A stretch of DNA of 64,000 nucleotides from Confluentibacter flavum (GCF_002843175.1 NZ_PJEO01000015.1:62001-126000), one strand, 5' to 3'. Positions 1 to 9,381 are shown, counted from the first letter of the stretch. The notes: generated from the letters alone by a model not told the origin. Numbers and translations: made by a program.

Positions 1-80
1 AGCTCCAATAAGCATTGTGGCAAAAACTATGATTATTAAATGCGAATTACATCTGTCCTCTAAAAAAATAAAAATCACAG

Positions 81-824
81 ATGAAATATTTTATTGAACT
101 TTCTTATAATGGTAAGGCATATCATGGTTGGCAAAATCAGCCGAAATCAATTTCTGTGCAAGAAGTTATAGAAGATAGTTTGTCTAAATTATTAGGTGAA
201 AGCATAGCTATAGTTGGTGCTGGTAGAACTGATGCAGGCGTGCATGCCTCACAAATGTTTGCCCATTTTGATACCGAAATAGCTTTTAAAGAAGACGATT
301 TGGTTTATAAACTCAATTCTTTTTTACCAAAAGATATTGCAGTTCATACTATTTTTAAAGTAAAAGCCGAAGCTCATGCTCGTTTTGATGCGTTAAGCAG
401 AACATATTTATATAGAATTACATTAAAAAAAAATGTGTTTACATTTGATAACACGTTTTATATTAAACAAGAGTTGGATGTAGACAAAATGAATGAAGCT
501 TCTAAAATATTATTTCAGTATAAAGATTTTCAATGTTTTTCAAAAAGCAAAACAGATGTTAAAACCTATGATTGTGATATTATGAAGGCATCATGGTTTT
601 TTAAGGAAGATGAACTTCATTTCGTTATAAAGGCCGATAGGTTTTTACGAAATATGGTGAGGGCCATTGTTGGAACGATGATTAATATTGGCATAGGTAA
701 ATTAAATATAGAGGATTTACATACCATAATAATATCTAAGAATAGGAGTGAAGCCGGTTTTTCTGTGCCTGCGCATGCGTTGTATTTAATAGAGGTTGAA
801 TATCCTAATAATTTAAAACTTTAG
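81..824 (+). CDS. truA: tRNA pseudouridine synthase A
   Basis: TruA isomerises uridine to pseudouridine at positions 38-40 in the anticodon arm of several tRNAs. The 247-residue product has the usual TruA length. The catalytic loop GAGRTDAGVHA carries the essential Asp at residue 51, and the N-terminal YNGKAYHGWQNQ and C-terminal FLRNMVRAIVGTM segments are family hallmarks. The ATG at 81 follows an AT-rich leader with no Shine-Dalgarno sequence, as is normal in Bacteroidota. The stop codon abuts the ATG of the ABC exporter, so the two genes are probably co-transcribed and translationally coupled. Confidence 0.97.
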   Translation: MKYFIELSYNGKAYHGWQNQPKSISVQEVIEDSLSKLLGESIAIVGAGRTDAGVHASQMFAHFDTEIAFKEDDLVYKLNSFLPKDIAVHTIFKVKAEAHARFDALSRTYLYRITLKKNVFTFDNTFYIKQELDVDKMNEASKILFQYKDFQCFSKSKTDVKTYDCDIMKASWFFKEDELHFVIKADRFLRNMVRAIVGTMINIGIGKLNIEDLHTIIISKNRSEAGFSVPAHALYLIEVEYPNNLKL

Positions 825-2591
825 ATGAGCAATAAAAAGGAAAGCAAGTTTGATGTTAATTTATTTTCGCGTTTGCTTAAATATATAAAGCCTTACACAA
901 CGGTTTTTATAGGCGTTTTAGTGTCTGTGCTTATTATTGCTGTATTGGCTGCATTAACTCCTCATATTTTGCAAATAGCCGTGGATGAAAATTTAGCCAA
1001 AAACGAACTCGAAGGGTTTTCATTTTACATTATTTTAATGATTATTCTTTTAATTCTGGAGTTTGTATTTCAGCTTATATTTATTTATTACTCAAGTTGG
1101 TTGGGGCAAAATGTGGTCAAGGATGTTCGGGTAAAATTGTTCAATCACCTGCTTAATTTTAAAATGAAGTATTATGATAATTCTTCAGTAGGTGTACTCA
1201 TTACGCGTTCTGTAACCGATATGGAACGTATTGCAGATATTTTTGGACAAGGATTATTTACCATTTTTAGAGAGTTGCTCACTATGATAGTCGTTTCTGG
1301 TTTTATGTTTTACAAAAGCTGGAAATTAAGCCTTATTGTGTTTACGGTGTTGCCATTATTAATGTACGCTACCCGTATATTTCAAAAATATATGAAAAAG
1401 GCTTTTGAGGAGGTCCGTAATGAAGTTTCAAACCTAAATTCCTTTGTTCAAGAACGGTTAACGGGTATGAAAATACTTCAACTTTTTGTTAGGGAAGATA
1501 TCGAGAGCAAAAAGTTTAGGGACATCAATGAACGTCATAAAAAAGCTTGGTTAAAAACGATTTGGTACAACTCCATATTTTTTCCAATAGCAGAGTTGTC
1601 ATCATCCCTCGCCATTGGTTTGGTGGTATGGTATGCTGGTTTGGCAATGGTCATAAGTGAGGGGGCAACACAAGGTATTATTTTTGCTTTTATCATGTAC
1701 ATTCCTAAACTTTTTAGGCCTTTGAATAGGATTGCCGATAATTTTAATACACTGCAAATGGGTATGGTTGCTGCCACTAGAGTATTTAACATATTAGATA
1801 CTAATTCACAAATTGATGATAAAGGCACTAAAAGCATCACTCATTTTAAAGGAGATATTGTTTTTAAAGATATTTACTTTAGCTATGTAGAAGATGAAAC
1901 TGTTTTAAAAGGTGTGTCGTTTCAAGTTGAAGCTGGACAAACCGTTGCCATTGTTGGAGCTACGGGAGCGGGGAAATCAACAATTATTAATTTGTTAAGC
2001 CGCTTTTATGAAATTGATAAAGGAGTTATTACCGTTGATGGCATTGATATAAAAGATGTGACTTTGTTGTCCTTAAGAAATCAAATTGCGGTGGTTTTAC
2101 AAGATGTCTTTTTGTTTGCTGATACCATTTTAAGCAACATAACCCTTAACAAACCAAATATTACAGAGGCTGAAGTGCACCAAGCTGCTAAAGATATTGG
2201 TATACACGATTTTATTATGAGTTTGCCTGATGGTTATCATTATAATGTGAAAGAACGTGGTGCTATGTTGTCATCTGGTCAACGTCAACTCATATCATTT
2301 TTAAGGGCTTATGTTGCCAACCCAAGTATTTTGGTTTTAGATGAAGCGACTTCTTCGGTTGATTCTTATTCAGAACAACTTATTCAAAACGCAACAGATA
2401 AAATAACAACTGGTAGAACCTCTATTGTTATTGCCCATAGATTGGCAACCATAAAAAAAGCCGATAAAATAATTGTAATGGATGCGGGCGAAATTGTGGA
2501 ACAAGGCACACACAATGAGTTGCTTAAAAAAGAAAATGGATACTATAAAAATCTTTATGAAGTTCAGTTTTTAAAGGAAGAAGTGATTTAA
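825..2591 (+). CDS. MsbA-like ABC exporter (fused permease and ATPase)
   Basis: This is a half-size type IV ABC exporter of 588 residues that should act as an inner-membrane homodimer exporting a lipid, drug or other hydrophobic substrate. The N-terminal ~320 residues hold six hydrophobic helices (ABC_membrane domain). The nucleotide-binding domain follows with Walker A GATGAGKST near residue 378, signature LSSGQRQL and Walker B ILVLDEATSS, then the H-loop in VIAHRL. The start directly follows the truA stop. The 3' end overlaps the convergent cdaA gene by four bases. The substrate cannot be read from the sequence. Confidence 0.95.
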   Translation: MSNKKESKFDVNLFSRLLKYIKPYTTVFIGVLVSVLIIAVLAALTPHILQIAVDENLAKNELEGFSFYIILMIILLILEFVFQLIFIYYSSWLGQNVVKDVRVKLFNHLLNFKMKYYDNSSVGVLITRSVTDMERIADIFGQGLFTIFRELLTMIVVSGFMFYKSWKLSLIVFTVLPLLMYATRIFQKYMKKAFEEVRNEVSNLNSFVQERLTGMKILQLFVREDIESKKFRDINERHKKAWLKTIWYNSIFFPIAELSSSLAIGLVVWYAGLAMVISEGATQGIIFAFIMYIPKLFRPLNRIADNFNTLQMGMVAATRVFNILDTNSQIDDKGTKSITHFKGDIVFKDIYFSYVEDETVLKGVSFQVEAGQTVAIVGATGAGKSTIINLLSRFYEIDKGVITVDGIDIKDVTLLSLRNQIAVVLQDVFLFADTILSNITLNKPNITEAEVHQAAKDIGIHDFIMSLPDGYHYNVKERGAMLSSGQRQLISFLRAYVANPSILVLDEATSSVDSYSEQLIQNATDKITTGRTSIVIAHRLATIKKADKIIVMDAGEIVEQGTHNELLKKENGYYKNLYEVQFLKEEVI

Positions 2592-3373
2592 GCCAAATCT
2601 TTTTTAATGATTTCAGTAAGTTCAACATTGTCTTTAAACAGCACAAATTCACCATCTTTAAAATAAGAAATATGGCCTGTTTCTTCACTTACCGCCAATG
2701 CTACGGCATCTGTTTTTTCAGTAACACCAATGGCAGCTCTATGGCGTAACCCAAAACGTTGCGGAATCACTTTGTCATTATTAACGGGAAGTATCACACG
2801 GGTTGCTTTGACTATATTGTTGCTGATTATAATAGCGCCATCGTGCAACGGACTGTTTTTAAAGAAGATACTTTCTATAATGGGCTGGGTCACTTTAATA
2901 TTCATTTCGTCACCCGTAGCGGTTAAAAAATCTAAATTATTATTGCGTTCAAAAACAATTAAAGCGCCCGTTTTCGACATCGACATTTTATTGCAAGCAG
3001 AAATAATAATATCGACATTGGTTTCATCGCCCGTTTCGGTTTTTAAAAATTTGAATTGGGATAAAAATTTCCCTTTTTTACTAAAATTGGTGGAACCAAC
3101 CATAAGCAGAAATTTTCTAATCTCAGGCTGAAAAACCACAATAAGCGCAATAATACCAACTTTCATAAATCCACCAAGAATATTGGTAAGCAATGCCATA
3201 TTTAAAAAATCCGTGAGTCTGAAAATCAAGTAAATAATAATGATGCCAATAAAAATATTAATGGCCACCGTGCCTTTTACTAACTTGTAGATGTAGTAGA
3301 GTAGAAGCGCTACCAAAAAAACATCTATGATGTCTATAACCGTAAATTTTAAAAGGTCTTTAAAGATTTCCAA
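2588..3373 (-). CDS. cdaA: Diadenylate cyclase CdaA (c-di-AMP synthase)
   Basis: CdaA condenses two ATP into the second messenger c-di-AMP, which controls potassium and osmolyte balance and envelope homeostasis. The 261-residue protein has three N-terminal membrane segments (about residues 12-90) followed by a cytoplasmic DisA_N (DAC) domain. The catalytic DGA (178-180) and RHR (210-212) motifs are both intact. It is transcribed leftward and its stop codon overlaps that of the ABC exporter. folP lies upstream on the same strand, as is common in Bacteroidota, with a lipoprotein gene between them. No CdaR partner is seen here. Confidence 0.94.
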   Translation of the reverse strand: MEIFKDLLKFTVIDIIDVFLVALLLYYIYKLVKGTVAINIFIGIIIIYLIFRLTDFLNMALLTNILGGFMKVGIIALIVVFQPEIRKFLLMVGSTNFSKKGKFLSQFKFLKTETGDETNVDIIISACNKMSMSKTGALIVFERNNNLDFLTATGDEMNIKVTQPIIESIFFKNSPLHDGAIIISNNIVKATRVILPVNNDKVIPQRFGLRHRAAIGVTEKTDAVALAVSEETGHISYFKDGEFVLFKDNVELTEIIKKDLA

Positions 3374-3409
3374 TAGTATATGGGTTTTGGTAAATTTAAT
3401 AAAATATGG

Positions 3410-4093
3410 TTAATTATGGAGAAACTCTTGATTCGATATTTTTAGATGTTTAAAATCAGATTTTAATATTATGGATTTATAGGTAATATAATCCTGAAAT
3501 GACAATTGCTCATTAAAATTTAAATATAAAGTGGTTTGTATAGTATCCAGTTTTTTTAAATCATTTAGCAACTCGTTTTTGTTGGTCATGATTATAAAAG
3601 GTTCGGAGTTCGGGTTAATGATGGAAATCTCCCCATCTAAATTAAAGCTGACGGGTTTTATATTTTTCGCTTCTTTAAACTCCGAAATTTTAGACATATA
3701 CGTTTCGGAAGATTCTTCATGGTAAACAAGATTTGAAAACTCAATAAATCCTAAGGTTTTCTTGCTAGTATCGTTGCAGGTAAAATAATTTTTTGTGCCT
3801 TCTTTCTTGTGCTCCGAAGTTTGCTTTTTATTTTGAAGAAATTTTAGTTGCGGAATTACTTGTTTTAATGTTAAGCGTTTATCCACATTTACCAACCAAT
3901 TAGTAGTACTTATTAAGTTTTTTCTATTCAGTTCGATACCTTCCGGATTTGATTCATCATAAAATAAATATGCGGCAGATACATCATGTATTTCGGAAAT
4001 GTCTGAATGATCGATTTCAGGAAGCTGAACCACTTTATCCTTTCCGCAGGAAATAAGAAATAGTAAAATAACAAGTAGGTATGTGTTTTTCAT
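3410..4093 (-). CDS. Uncharacterised lipoprotein between folP and cdaA
   Basis: The product is a putative lipoprotein of about 227 residues. The chosen ATG at 4093 gives a short charged N-terminus, a hydrophobic stretch and a lipobox ending LLFLISC, the Cys being the predicted lipidation site. An in-frame TTG four codons upstream is less convincing. The mature part is hydrophilic and mixed alpha/beta with no catalytic motif I recognise. Its position between folP and cdaA on the same strand suggests co-transcription. Function unknown. Confidence 0.8.
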   Translation of the reverse strand: MKNTYLLVILLFLISCGKDKVVQLPEIDHSDISEIHDVSAAYLFYDESNPEGIELNRKNLISTTNWLVNVDKRLTLKQVIPQLKFLQNKKQTSEHKKEGTKNYFTCNDTSKKTLGFIEFSNLVYHEESSETYMSKISEFKEAKNIKPVSFNLDGEISIINPNSEPFIIMTNKNELLNDLKKLDTIQTTLYLNFNEQLSFQDYITYKSIILKSDFKHLKISNQEFLHN

Positions 4094-4138
4094 AGAATTA
4101 GACAATTAAACGTTTTAACAGTTAAACATATCAACAAA

Positions 4139-4963
4139 TCAACGCCTCAACGACTCAACCAAAGTAATACATTCCATAGCTTCCTTAACATCATGAACCC
4201 GTAATATGGAAGCACCTTTTTGTAAAGCAATCGTATTTAAAACAGTGGTGCCATTTAAGGCATTGTCTGGGGTTGTTTGTAAGGTTTTGTAAATCATGGA
4301 TTTTCTTGAAACACCAACAAGAACAGGTTTTTCTAACATTTTAAATAATTCTAAATGGTTCAATAATTCAAAGCTCTGCTCTCTTGTTTTAGCAAAACCA
4401 AAACCAGGATCAATTATAACATCTATAATTCCCAAGTGTTTGGCAGCAGCCAACCGTTCCGAAAAATAAAATAAAACGTCTTTAATGATGTTGTCATATT
4501 CTGTTTGCTTTAACATGTTTTGTGGTGTGCCTTTCATGTGCATCATGATGTAAGGCACTTGTAAATCGGCAATGGTTTGTAACATGGTATCGTCCAATTT
4601 TCCGGCTGAAATATCATTAATTAAAGCAGCACCAGCTTCAATACATTGTTTTACAACTTGACTTCTAAAGGTGTCAATGGAAATTAAGGTTTCAGGAAAT
4701 TTATTCAGAATTAAATGAACGATGGGCAGAATACGTTTTATTTCTTCATCTGTAGTAATATGCTCGGCATTTGGTCTGGAACTATAAGCACCAACATCAA
4801 TAAAAGTAGCACCATCAGTCAGCATTTTTTCCACATGAAGCAATATGTCTTTTTCATTTTTATGCTTTCCACCATCGTAAAAAGAATCAGGCGTGATGTT
4901 TAAAACACCCATCACTTTCGGGGATGTTAAGTCGATAAGTTGCCCTTTACAATTTATGGTCAT
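4139..4963 (-). CDS. folP: Dihydropteroate synthase
   Basis: FolP joins 6-hydroxymethyl-dihydropterin pyrophosphate to p-aminobenzoate to make dihydropteroate, the sulfonamide-sensitive step of folate synthesis. The 274-residue protein has the TIM-barrel signatures GVLNITPDSFYDGG, IDVGAYSSRPNA, the central DPGFGFAKT and the C-terminal GVSRKS loop. It starts at ATG 4963 with no Shine-Dalgarno sequence. It heads a leftward run with the lipoprotein gene and cdaA. A divergent repeat-rich intergenic region separates it from the DUF1599 gene. Confidence 0.97.
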   Translation of the reverse strand: MTINCKGQLIDLTSPKVMGVLNITPDSFYDGGKHKNEKDILLHVEKMLTDGATFIDVGAYSSRPNAEHITTDEEIKRILPIVHLILNKFPETLISIDTFRSQVVKQCIEAGAALINDISAGKLDDTMLQTIADLQVPYIMMHMKGTPQNMLKQTEYDNIIKDVLFYFSERLAAAKHLGIIDVIIDPGFGFAKTREQSFELLNHLELFKMLEKPVLVGVSRKSMIYKTLQTTPDNALNGTTVLNTIALQKGASILRVHDVKEAMECITLVESLRR

Positions 4964-4985
4964 TTATGCGATAGTGAGTTCAAGG

Positions 4986-5086
4986 TTTAAAGTTCAAAGT
5001 TAAACTAATTATTTAAAAAAATAGGAGTATGGAAACCTGGAACCTGAAACTTTGAACTTTAAATTGTATAAACTTTGAACTTTAAA
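4986..5086. repeat. AACTTTGAACTTTAAA intergenic repeat cluster
   Basis: The 16-mer AACTTTGAACTTTAAA occurs at 5048-5063 and again at 5071-5086. Its near reverse complement occurs at 4986-5001, so the region can form alternative hairpins. It lies between the divergent folP and DUF1599 genes. Simple AAGTT/AACTT-type repeats like this are scattered through flavobacterial intergenic regions. Confidence 0.6.
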
Positions 5087-5125
5087 CTATTTAAGCGAAA
5101 TTTACACAAAATTCAATTGATTTAA

Positions 5126-5665
5126 ATGCAAGATACTTCAAAACAATACGATGCAGTTATAAAGACCTGTAAAAGTTTATTCATAAAAAAGATGAGTGAT
5201 TACGGGAGTGCTTGGCGGATTTTAAGATTACCATCTTTAACCGACCAAATTTTTATAAAAGCCCAACGCATACGTAGTTTGCAACAAAATGCAGTTAGAA
5301 AAGTAGATGAAGGTGAAGTTAGTGAGTTTATAGGTATCATCAATTATTGCATTATGGCATTGATACAACTGGAAAAAGGCGTTGTAGAACAACCGGATTT
5401 ATCAGCTGAAGAAGCCACAACATTATATTCTGAAAAAGTAGCCATCACTAAAAAATTAATGGAAGATAAAAACCATGATTATGGTGAAGCTTGGCGAGAC
5501 ATGCGGGTGAGTAGTTTAACCGATTTGATTTTACAAAAACTATTACGGGTTAAACAAATTGAAGATAATGCCGGAAAAACTTTGGTAAGTGAAGGTATTG
5601 ATGCTAATTATCAGGATATGATAAATTATGCGGTTTTTGCATTAATCCATCTAAATGAAAAATAA
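5126..5665 (+). CDS. DUF1599 domain protein (tandem duplication)
   Basis: This 179-residue cytoplasmic protein belongs to the DUF1599 family, common in Bacteroidota. It contains two copies of the same unit: KKMSDYGSAWRILRLPSLTD near residues 22-41 and NHDYGEAWRDMRVSSLTD near 112-129. Each is followed by a helical segment ending in a YCIMALIQL or YAVFALIHL stretch. The biochemical role is not established. The gene is divergent from folP and precedes a BT_3928-like gene on the same strand, as in other Bacteroidota. Confidence 0.85.
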   Translation: MQDTSKQYDAVIKTCKSLFIKKMSDYGSAWRILRLPSLTDQIFIKAQRIRSLQQNAVRKVDEGEVSEFIGIINYCIMALIQLEKGVVEQPDLSAEEATTLYSEKVAITKKLMEDKNHDYGEAWRDMRVSSLTDLILQKLLRVKQIEDNAGKTLVSEGIDANYQDMINYAVFALIHLNEK

Positions 5666-5680
5666 ATGTCATTCCTGCGA

Positions 5681-5698
5681 TCCCGATAGCTTTCGGGA
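5681..5698. repeat. TCCCGATAGCTTTCGGGA hairpin (dispersed intergenic repeat)
   Basis: The short inverted repeat TCCCGA(TAGCTT)TCGGGA is flanked by further partly complementary bases (ATTCCT...AGGAAT). It sits just after the DUF1599 stop codon. Its form matches the dispersed CCCGATAGCNNTCGGG-type elements of Bacteroidota genomes. It lacks a U-tract, so I do not call it a terminator. Confidence 0.55.
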
Positions 5699-5755
5699 AG
5701 GAATCCAAAATAAAACTAACTAAATAGATTCCTGCCCAAACAGGATAGCAACATT

Positions 5756-6850
5756 ATGAAAATCATTACTCACATTTCAAGAATCTTAGTAGGAACCTTG
5801 TTTATTTTTTCAGGATTTATAAAATTGAACGATCCCCTGGGGTTTTCTTACAAACTTCAAGAATTTTTTACCCCCGATGTTTTAAATCTTCCTTTTTTAG
5901 AACCTTATGCCTTATTAATTGCTGTTTTTGTTGTGGTTTTTGAAGTGGTTTTAGGGGTTTTTCTGTTGATAGGCTATAAACCAAAATTTACGGTTTGGAG
6001 TTTGTTGATTATGATTGTGTTTTTTACATTTTTAACTTTCTATGCTTGGTATTTCGATAAGGTTAAGGATTGTGGTTGTTTTGGGGATTTTTTAAAGTTA
6101 AAACCTGTGGAAAGCTTTATAAAAGATGTTATTTTATTGGTCTTCATACTTATTCTGTTTTTTGGCATGAAGCACATAAAACCTCTATTTGGGAAGTTGC
6201 CAACAACTGTTTTAGCTTTGTTAGGCTTTATTTTAAGTTTATGGTTTGCGTATCATGTATTAATGCATTTGCCTTTAATTGACTTTAGGGCCTATAAAGT
6301 TGGAAACAACATTAAGGAAGGCATGATTACACCAGAAAATGCACCAAAACCCATTCAGGAGTTTTATTGGAAATTTAAAATAAATGGTAAAGAAGAAATT
6401 ATTACAACTGATGGTTCTTACCCAGAGGTAGATGGTGAATATATTAGCTATGAGAATAAAATTATTGACGAAGGTTACCAACCCCCAATACAAGATTTCT
6501 CAATAGAAAGCGATGATGAAGACTTAACCGACTATTTTTTAAGTGAAGACAAACTCATTATGGTTGTTTCTTATAGTCTAGAACATATAGATAGAACCTA
6601 TTTGAATGAATTAAAAAAGCTTACAGATGAAGCTCTAAAAAAAGGGTATACGGTTATTGGTGTAACAGCTTCAGGAGCAGATGCTAAAAGAAATATTAAA
6701 GACACTTATCACTTGGATTTCGATTTTTATTTGTGTGATGAAAAAGCGCTTAAAACAGTGGTGCGCTCCAATCCTGGTATCTTAAAACTGAATAAAGGAA
6801 CCGTCATTCAAAAATTACATTATAATGATATGGATGATTTGGAACTGTAG
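5756..6850 (+). CDS. BT_3928-like DoxX/MauE membrane protein with thioredoxin-fold tail
   Basis: The 364-residue protein has a DoxX/MauE-like N-terminal membrane domain with about four to five helices in residues 1-175 (RILVGTLFIFSGFIKLNDPL is typical) and the cysteine pair CGCFGD after helix 3. The C-terminal region resembles a thioredoxin/peroxiredoxin fold (LIMVVSYSLEHIDRTYL, then GYTVIGVTASG) but lacks a CxxC. MauE-type proteins are linked to periplasmic disulfide chemistry, so a redox-linked role is plausible but unproven. The thioredoxin-like lipoprotein two genes downstream fits that idea. Confidence 0.85.
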   Translation: MKIITHISRILVGTLFIFSGFIKLNDPLGFSYKLQEFFTPDVLNLPFLEPYALLIAVFVVVFEVVLGVFLLIGYKPKFTVWSLLIMIVFFTFLTFYAWYFDKVKDCGCFGDFLKLKPVESFIKDVILLVFILILFFGMKHIKPLFGKLPTTVLALLGFILSLWFAYHVLMHLPLIDFRAYKVGNNIKEGMITPENAPKPIQEFYWKFKINGKEEIITTDGSYPEVDGEYISYENKIIDEGYQPPIQDFSIESDDEDLTDYFLSEDKLIMVVSYSLEHIDRTYLNELKKLTDEALKKGYTVIGVTASGADAKRNIKDTYHLDFDFYLCDEKALKTVVRSNPGILKLNKGTVIQKLHYNDMDDLEL

Positions 6851-6908
6851 TTTACAGACTTAGGGAGAAATCGGCTAAACACCTTAACAACTTAACACCA
6901 AACGATAA

Positions 6909-7985
6909 CTGATAAATTATCTGCTAAATAAAATCTTTTACGCATTGCTCACATTGTTTGGAGTGGTCACGGTTATTTTCTTTTTATTTAATGTGCTTCC
7001 TGGCGATCCAGCTCAAATGATGTTAGGTCAGAATGAAGATAGTGAACAATTGTTAACCATCAAGAAAAAGTACGGATTCAATAAGCCAATTAGTACGCAA
7101 TATTTGTATTATTTAAACGATTTGTCTCTTATTTCATTTCATTCAAAAAAACCTGAAGATTATACATATTTAACACCTAATAAATACACCGCCACTAAAT
7201 TATTTTCTATTGGAAATATTACAACGGTTTTAAAGTTCCCATATTTACGGGAATCTTTTACTAAACAAGGGAAAAAAGTAAGTGCCGTATTGGCCGAAAC
7301 CTTACCAAATACCTTTGTTTTAGCGGTGACGGCCATTATTATTGCGATGCTTTTGGGAGTATTTCTGGGAATAGTTTCAGCACTATATAAAGATACTTGG
7401 CTAGACAAAACCATACAAATTTTAAGTACGTTCGGAATGAGCATTCCATCTTTTTTTAGTTCTATTCTATTCGCTTGGTTCTTTGGGTATGTTTTACATA
7501 AATATACCCATTTAGAAATGACTGGCAGTTTATATGAATTGGATGATTTTGGAGAGGCCATGCATATCAAATGGAAGAATTTAATTCTTCCTGCGGTGGT
7601 TTTGGGCATTCGTCCGTTAGCTGTAGTGATACAACTCATGCGTAATTCTTTATTGGAAGTTTTTAATCAAGATTATATTCGCACAGCAAGGGCTAAGGGT
7701 TTAAGTGAGTATCAAATTATTAGGAAGCATGCTGTTAAAAATGCATTAAATCCCGTAGTTACGGCTATTTCAGGATGGTTTGCATCCATGTTGGCTGGTG
7801 CTGTTTTTGTAGAATATATTTTTGGGTGGAACGGACTAGGAAAGGAAATTGTAAATGCGTTAAATACCTTGGATTTACCAGTCATTATGGGGGCGGTTTT
7901 AATTATTGCTTTGTTATTTATAATTATCAATATTTTGGTAGACATCATCTATGTTTGGTTAGATCCTAAGGTAAAACTCGACTAA
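6909..7985 (+). CDS. Oligopeptide/dipeptide ABC permease (OppB/DppB-like), non-standard start
   Basis: This is an inner-membrane permease of the OppB/DppB family (BPD_transp_1), carrying the N-terminal LPGDPAQ motif and the EAA-like loop DYIRTARAKGLSEYQIIRKHAVKNAL. The first ATG/GTG/TTG-type start is TTG at 6945, but that would cut into the first helix. The frame stays open back to 6909 and reads LINYLLNKIFYALLTLFGVV, matching the family N-terminus, so translation probably starts at CTG 6909 or ATA 6912. A stop at 6906 excludes anything earlier. No OppC, ATPase or binding-protein gene is adjacent. Confidence 0.85.
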   Translation: MINYLLNKIFYALLTLFGVVTVIFFLFNVLPGDPAQMMLGQNEDSEQLLTIKKKYGFNKPISTQYLYYLNDLSLISFHSKKPEDYTYLTPNKYTATKLFSIGNITTVLKFPYLRESFTKQGKKVSAVLAETLPNTFVLAVTAIIIAMLLGVFLGIVSALYKDTWLDKTIQILSTFGMSIPSFFSSILFAWFFGYVLHKYTHLEMTGSLYELDDFGEAMHIKWKNLILPAVVLGIRPLAVVIQLMRNSLLEVFNQDYIRTARAKGLSEYQIIRKHAVKNALNPVVTAISGWFASMLAGAVFVEYIFGWNGLGKEIVNALNTLDLPVIMGAVLIIALLFIIINILVDIIYVWLDPKVKLD

Positions 7986-8025
7986 CCACTTTTATGGATA
8001 ATATTAAAAATTGAATTGAATTGAA

Positions 8026-8514
8026 ATGAAACGAATTGGTTATCTGCTTTTTTTACTGTTAATAACTCTAAGTTGCGAAACTAAAGAGCCTATCCAATTT
8101 TCTGAAAAGGTATTAAATGATACTTTCATAGATTTAAATGGCAATAAAATGACCTTTAATGACATTTTAGACACTAATAAAGAAAAAACTATTGTTTTAG
8201 AGGTTTGGGCATCTTGGTGTAGTGATTGTATTAAAGGGATGCCTAAATTAAAAGCGCTTCAAAATAAACACAAAGAAGTAGCTTATGTTTTTTTGTCTTT
8301 GGATAGAAGTCACGATGCCTGGAAGAGAGGCATCGAAAAGTATAAAGTTGTTGGTCAACACTATTTTATGGAATCGGGAAGGCAAGGCCCTTTTGGGTCT
8401 TTTGCAGGTTTAAACTGGATCCCCCGATATATGGTTATAGACAAAAATGGTAAAATAAAACTGTTTGAAGCCATAGAAGCCGACGATAAAAATATTTCAG
8501 AAGCTTTAAAATAA
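8026..8514 (+). CDS. TlpA/ResA-like thioredoxin-fold lipoprotein
   Basis: The 162-residue product has a lipoprotein signal ending LLLITLSC (Cys17), so it should be membrane-anchored outside the cytoplasm. A thioredoxin fold follows, with active site WASWCSDC (Cys65 and Cys68) and the cis-Pro segment NWIPRYMVID. TlpA/ResA-like proteins reduce or exchange disulfides in exported proteins or cytochromes. The gene ends just before the tpiA promoter and follows the permease by 40 bases. Confidence 0.88.
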   Translation: MKRIGYLLFLLLITLSCETKEPIQFSEKVLNDTFIDLNGNKMTFNDILDTNKEKTIVLEVWASWCSDCIKGMPKLKALQNKHKEVAYVFLSLDRSHDAWKRGIEKYKVVGQHYFMESGRQGPFGSFAGLNWIPRYMVIDKNGKIKLFEAIEADDKNISEALK

Positions 8515-8515
8515 T

Positions 8516-8523
8516 TACCTTTG
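8516..8523 (+). promoter_or_regulatory. Candidate -7 box (TACCTTTG) for tpiA
   Basis: TACCTTTG fits the Bacteroidota -7 consensus TANNTTTG exactly and lies about 75 bases before the tpiA ATG, overlapping the end of the previous gene. The upstream -33 position carries only a weak TTTC. No other consensus -7 box is seen between the genes. Confidence 0.5.
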
Positions 8524-8597
8524 TATTTTAAACTAATTCACAATTCAAACCATTTCTTTTCTTTAATTGAATGGGAATGGATTATTACATAAACATT

Positions 8598-9347
8598 ATG
8601 AGAAAACAAATTGTAGCAGGAAACTGGAAAATGAATAACGATTTAGCGCAAACTGAAGCGTTAATATCCGACTTAAAGAAGTACACAAAACTATCTGATG
8701 CAGCTATTATGGTGGCACCAACTTTTACAAATTTGTGGCATGCCTATCAATCTTTAAAAGGTACAAATATTGAAGTTATTGCACAAAACATGCATTTTGC
8801 AAAAAATGGTGCTTACACAGGAGAAATAAGTGCTAGTATGCTTAAAAGTATAGGTGTAGAAACCGTTATTTTAGGACATAGTGAGCGTCGTGAATATTTT
8901 AATGAAACGGATGAGTTATTAGCAAAAAAGGTTGATGCAGCTTTAGAGAGCGGTATGAAAGTAATTTTTTGTTTTGGTGAAGTTTTGGCAGATAGAAAGT
9001 CTGGTAATCATGAGAAAGTGGTAGAAAGCCAAATTAAAAATGCCTTATTTCATTTACAAGCATCATCATTTTTTAATATTATTTTAGCTTACGAACCAGT
9101 TTGGGCCATCGGTACAGGCGAAACGGCCAGTCCGGAGCAAGCTCAAGACATGCATTCATTCATTAGAAAAACATTATCAAACAAATATGGTTCTGATGTA
9201 GCCGAAGGTATTTCAATTCTTTATGGAGGCAGTGTAAAACCAAATAATGCCCAAGAGATTTTCTCAAAACCAGATGTTGATGGTGGTTTAATTGGTGGTG
9301 CGGCATTAAGTGCTGACGACTTTTTTGCTATTGTTAACGCATTTTAA
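8598..9347 (+). CDS. tpiA: Triosephosphate isomerase
   Basis: TpiA interconverts dihydroxyacetone phosphate and glyceraldehyde 3-phosphate in glycolysis. The product is 249 residues from ATG 8598 (MRKQIVAGNWKMN). An in-frame ATG nine codons upstream would add an unconserved tail. The catalytic Lys (GNWKMN), His (ILGHSERRE) and Glu (AYEPVWAIGTG) are all present, as is the phosphate-binding YGGSVKPNN loop. prmA and clpS follow on the same strand. Confidence 0.97.
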   Translation: MRKQIVAGNWKMNNDLAQTEALISDLKKYTKLSDAAIMVAPTFTNLWHAYQSLKGTNIEVIAQNMHFAKNGAYTGEISASMLKSIGVETVILGHSERREYFNETDELLAKKVDAALESGMKVIFCFGEVLADRKSGNHEKVVESQIKNALFHLQASSFFNIILAYEPVWAIGTGETASPEQAQDMHSFIRKTLSNKYGSDVAEGISILYGGSVKPNNAQEIFSKPDVDGGLIGGAALSADDFFAIVNAF

Positions 9348-9381
9348 AGCCCCATGTCATTCCTAAGGAATCAGTTATAAA

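Noticed and set aside
1-60. Possible 5' end of a leftward membrane-protein gene at the window start
   Set aside because: A minus-strand frame is open and hydrophobic but has no secure start codon and only a few codons are inside the window.
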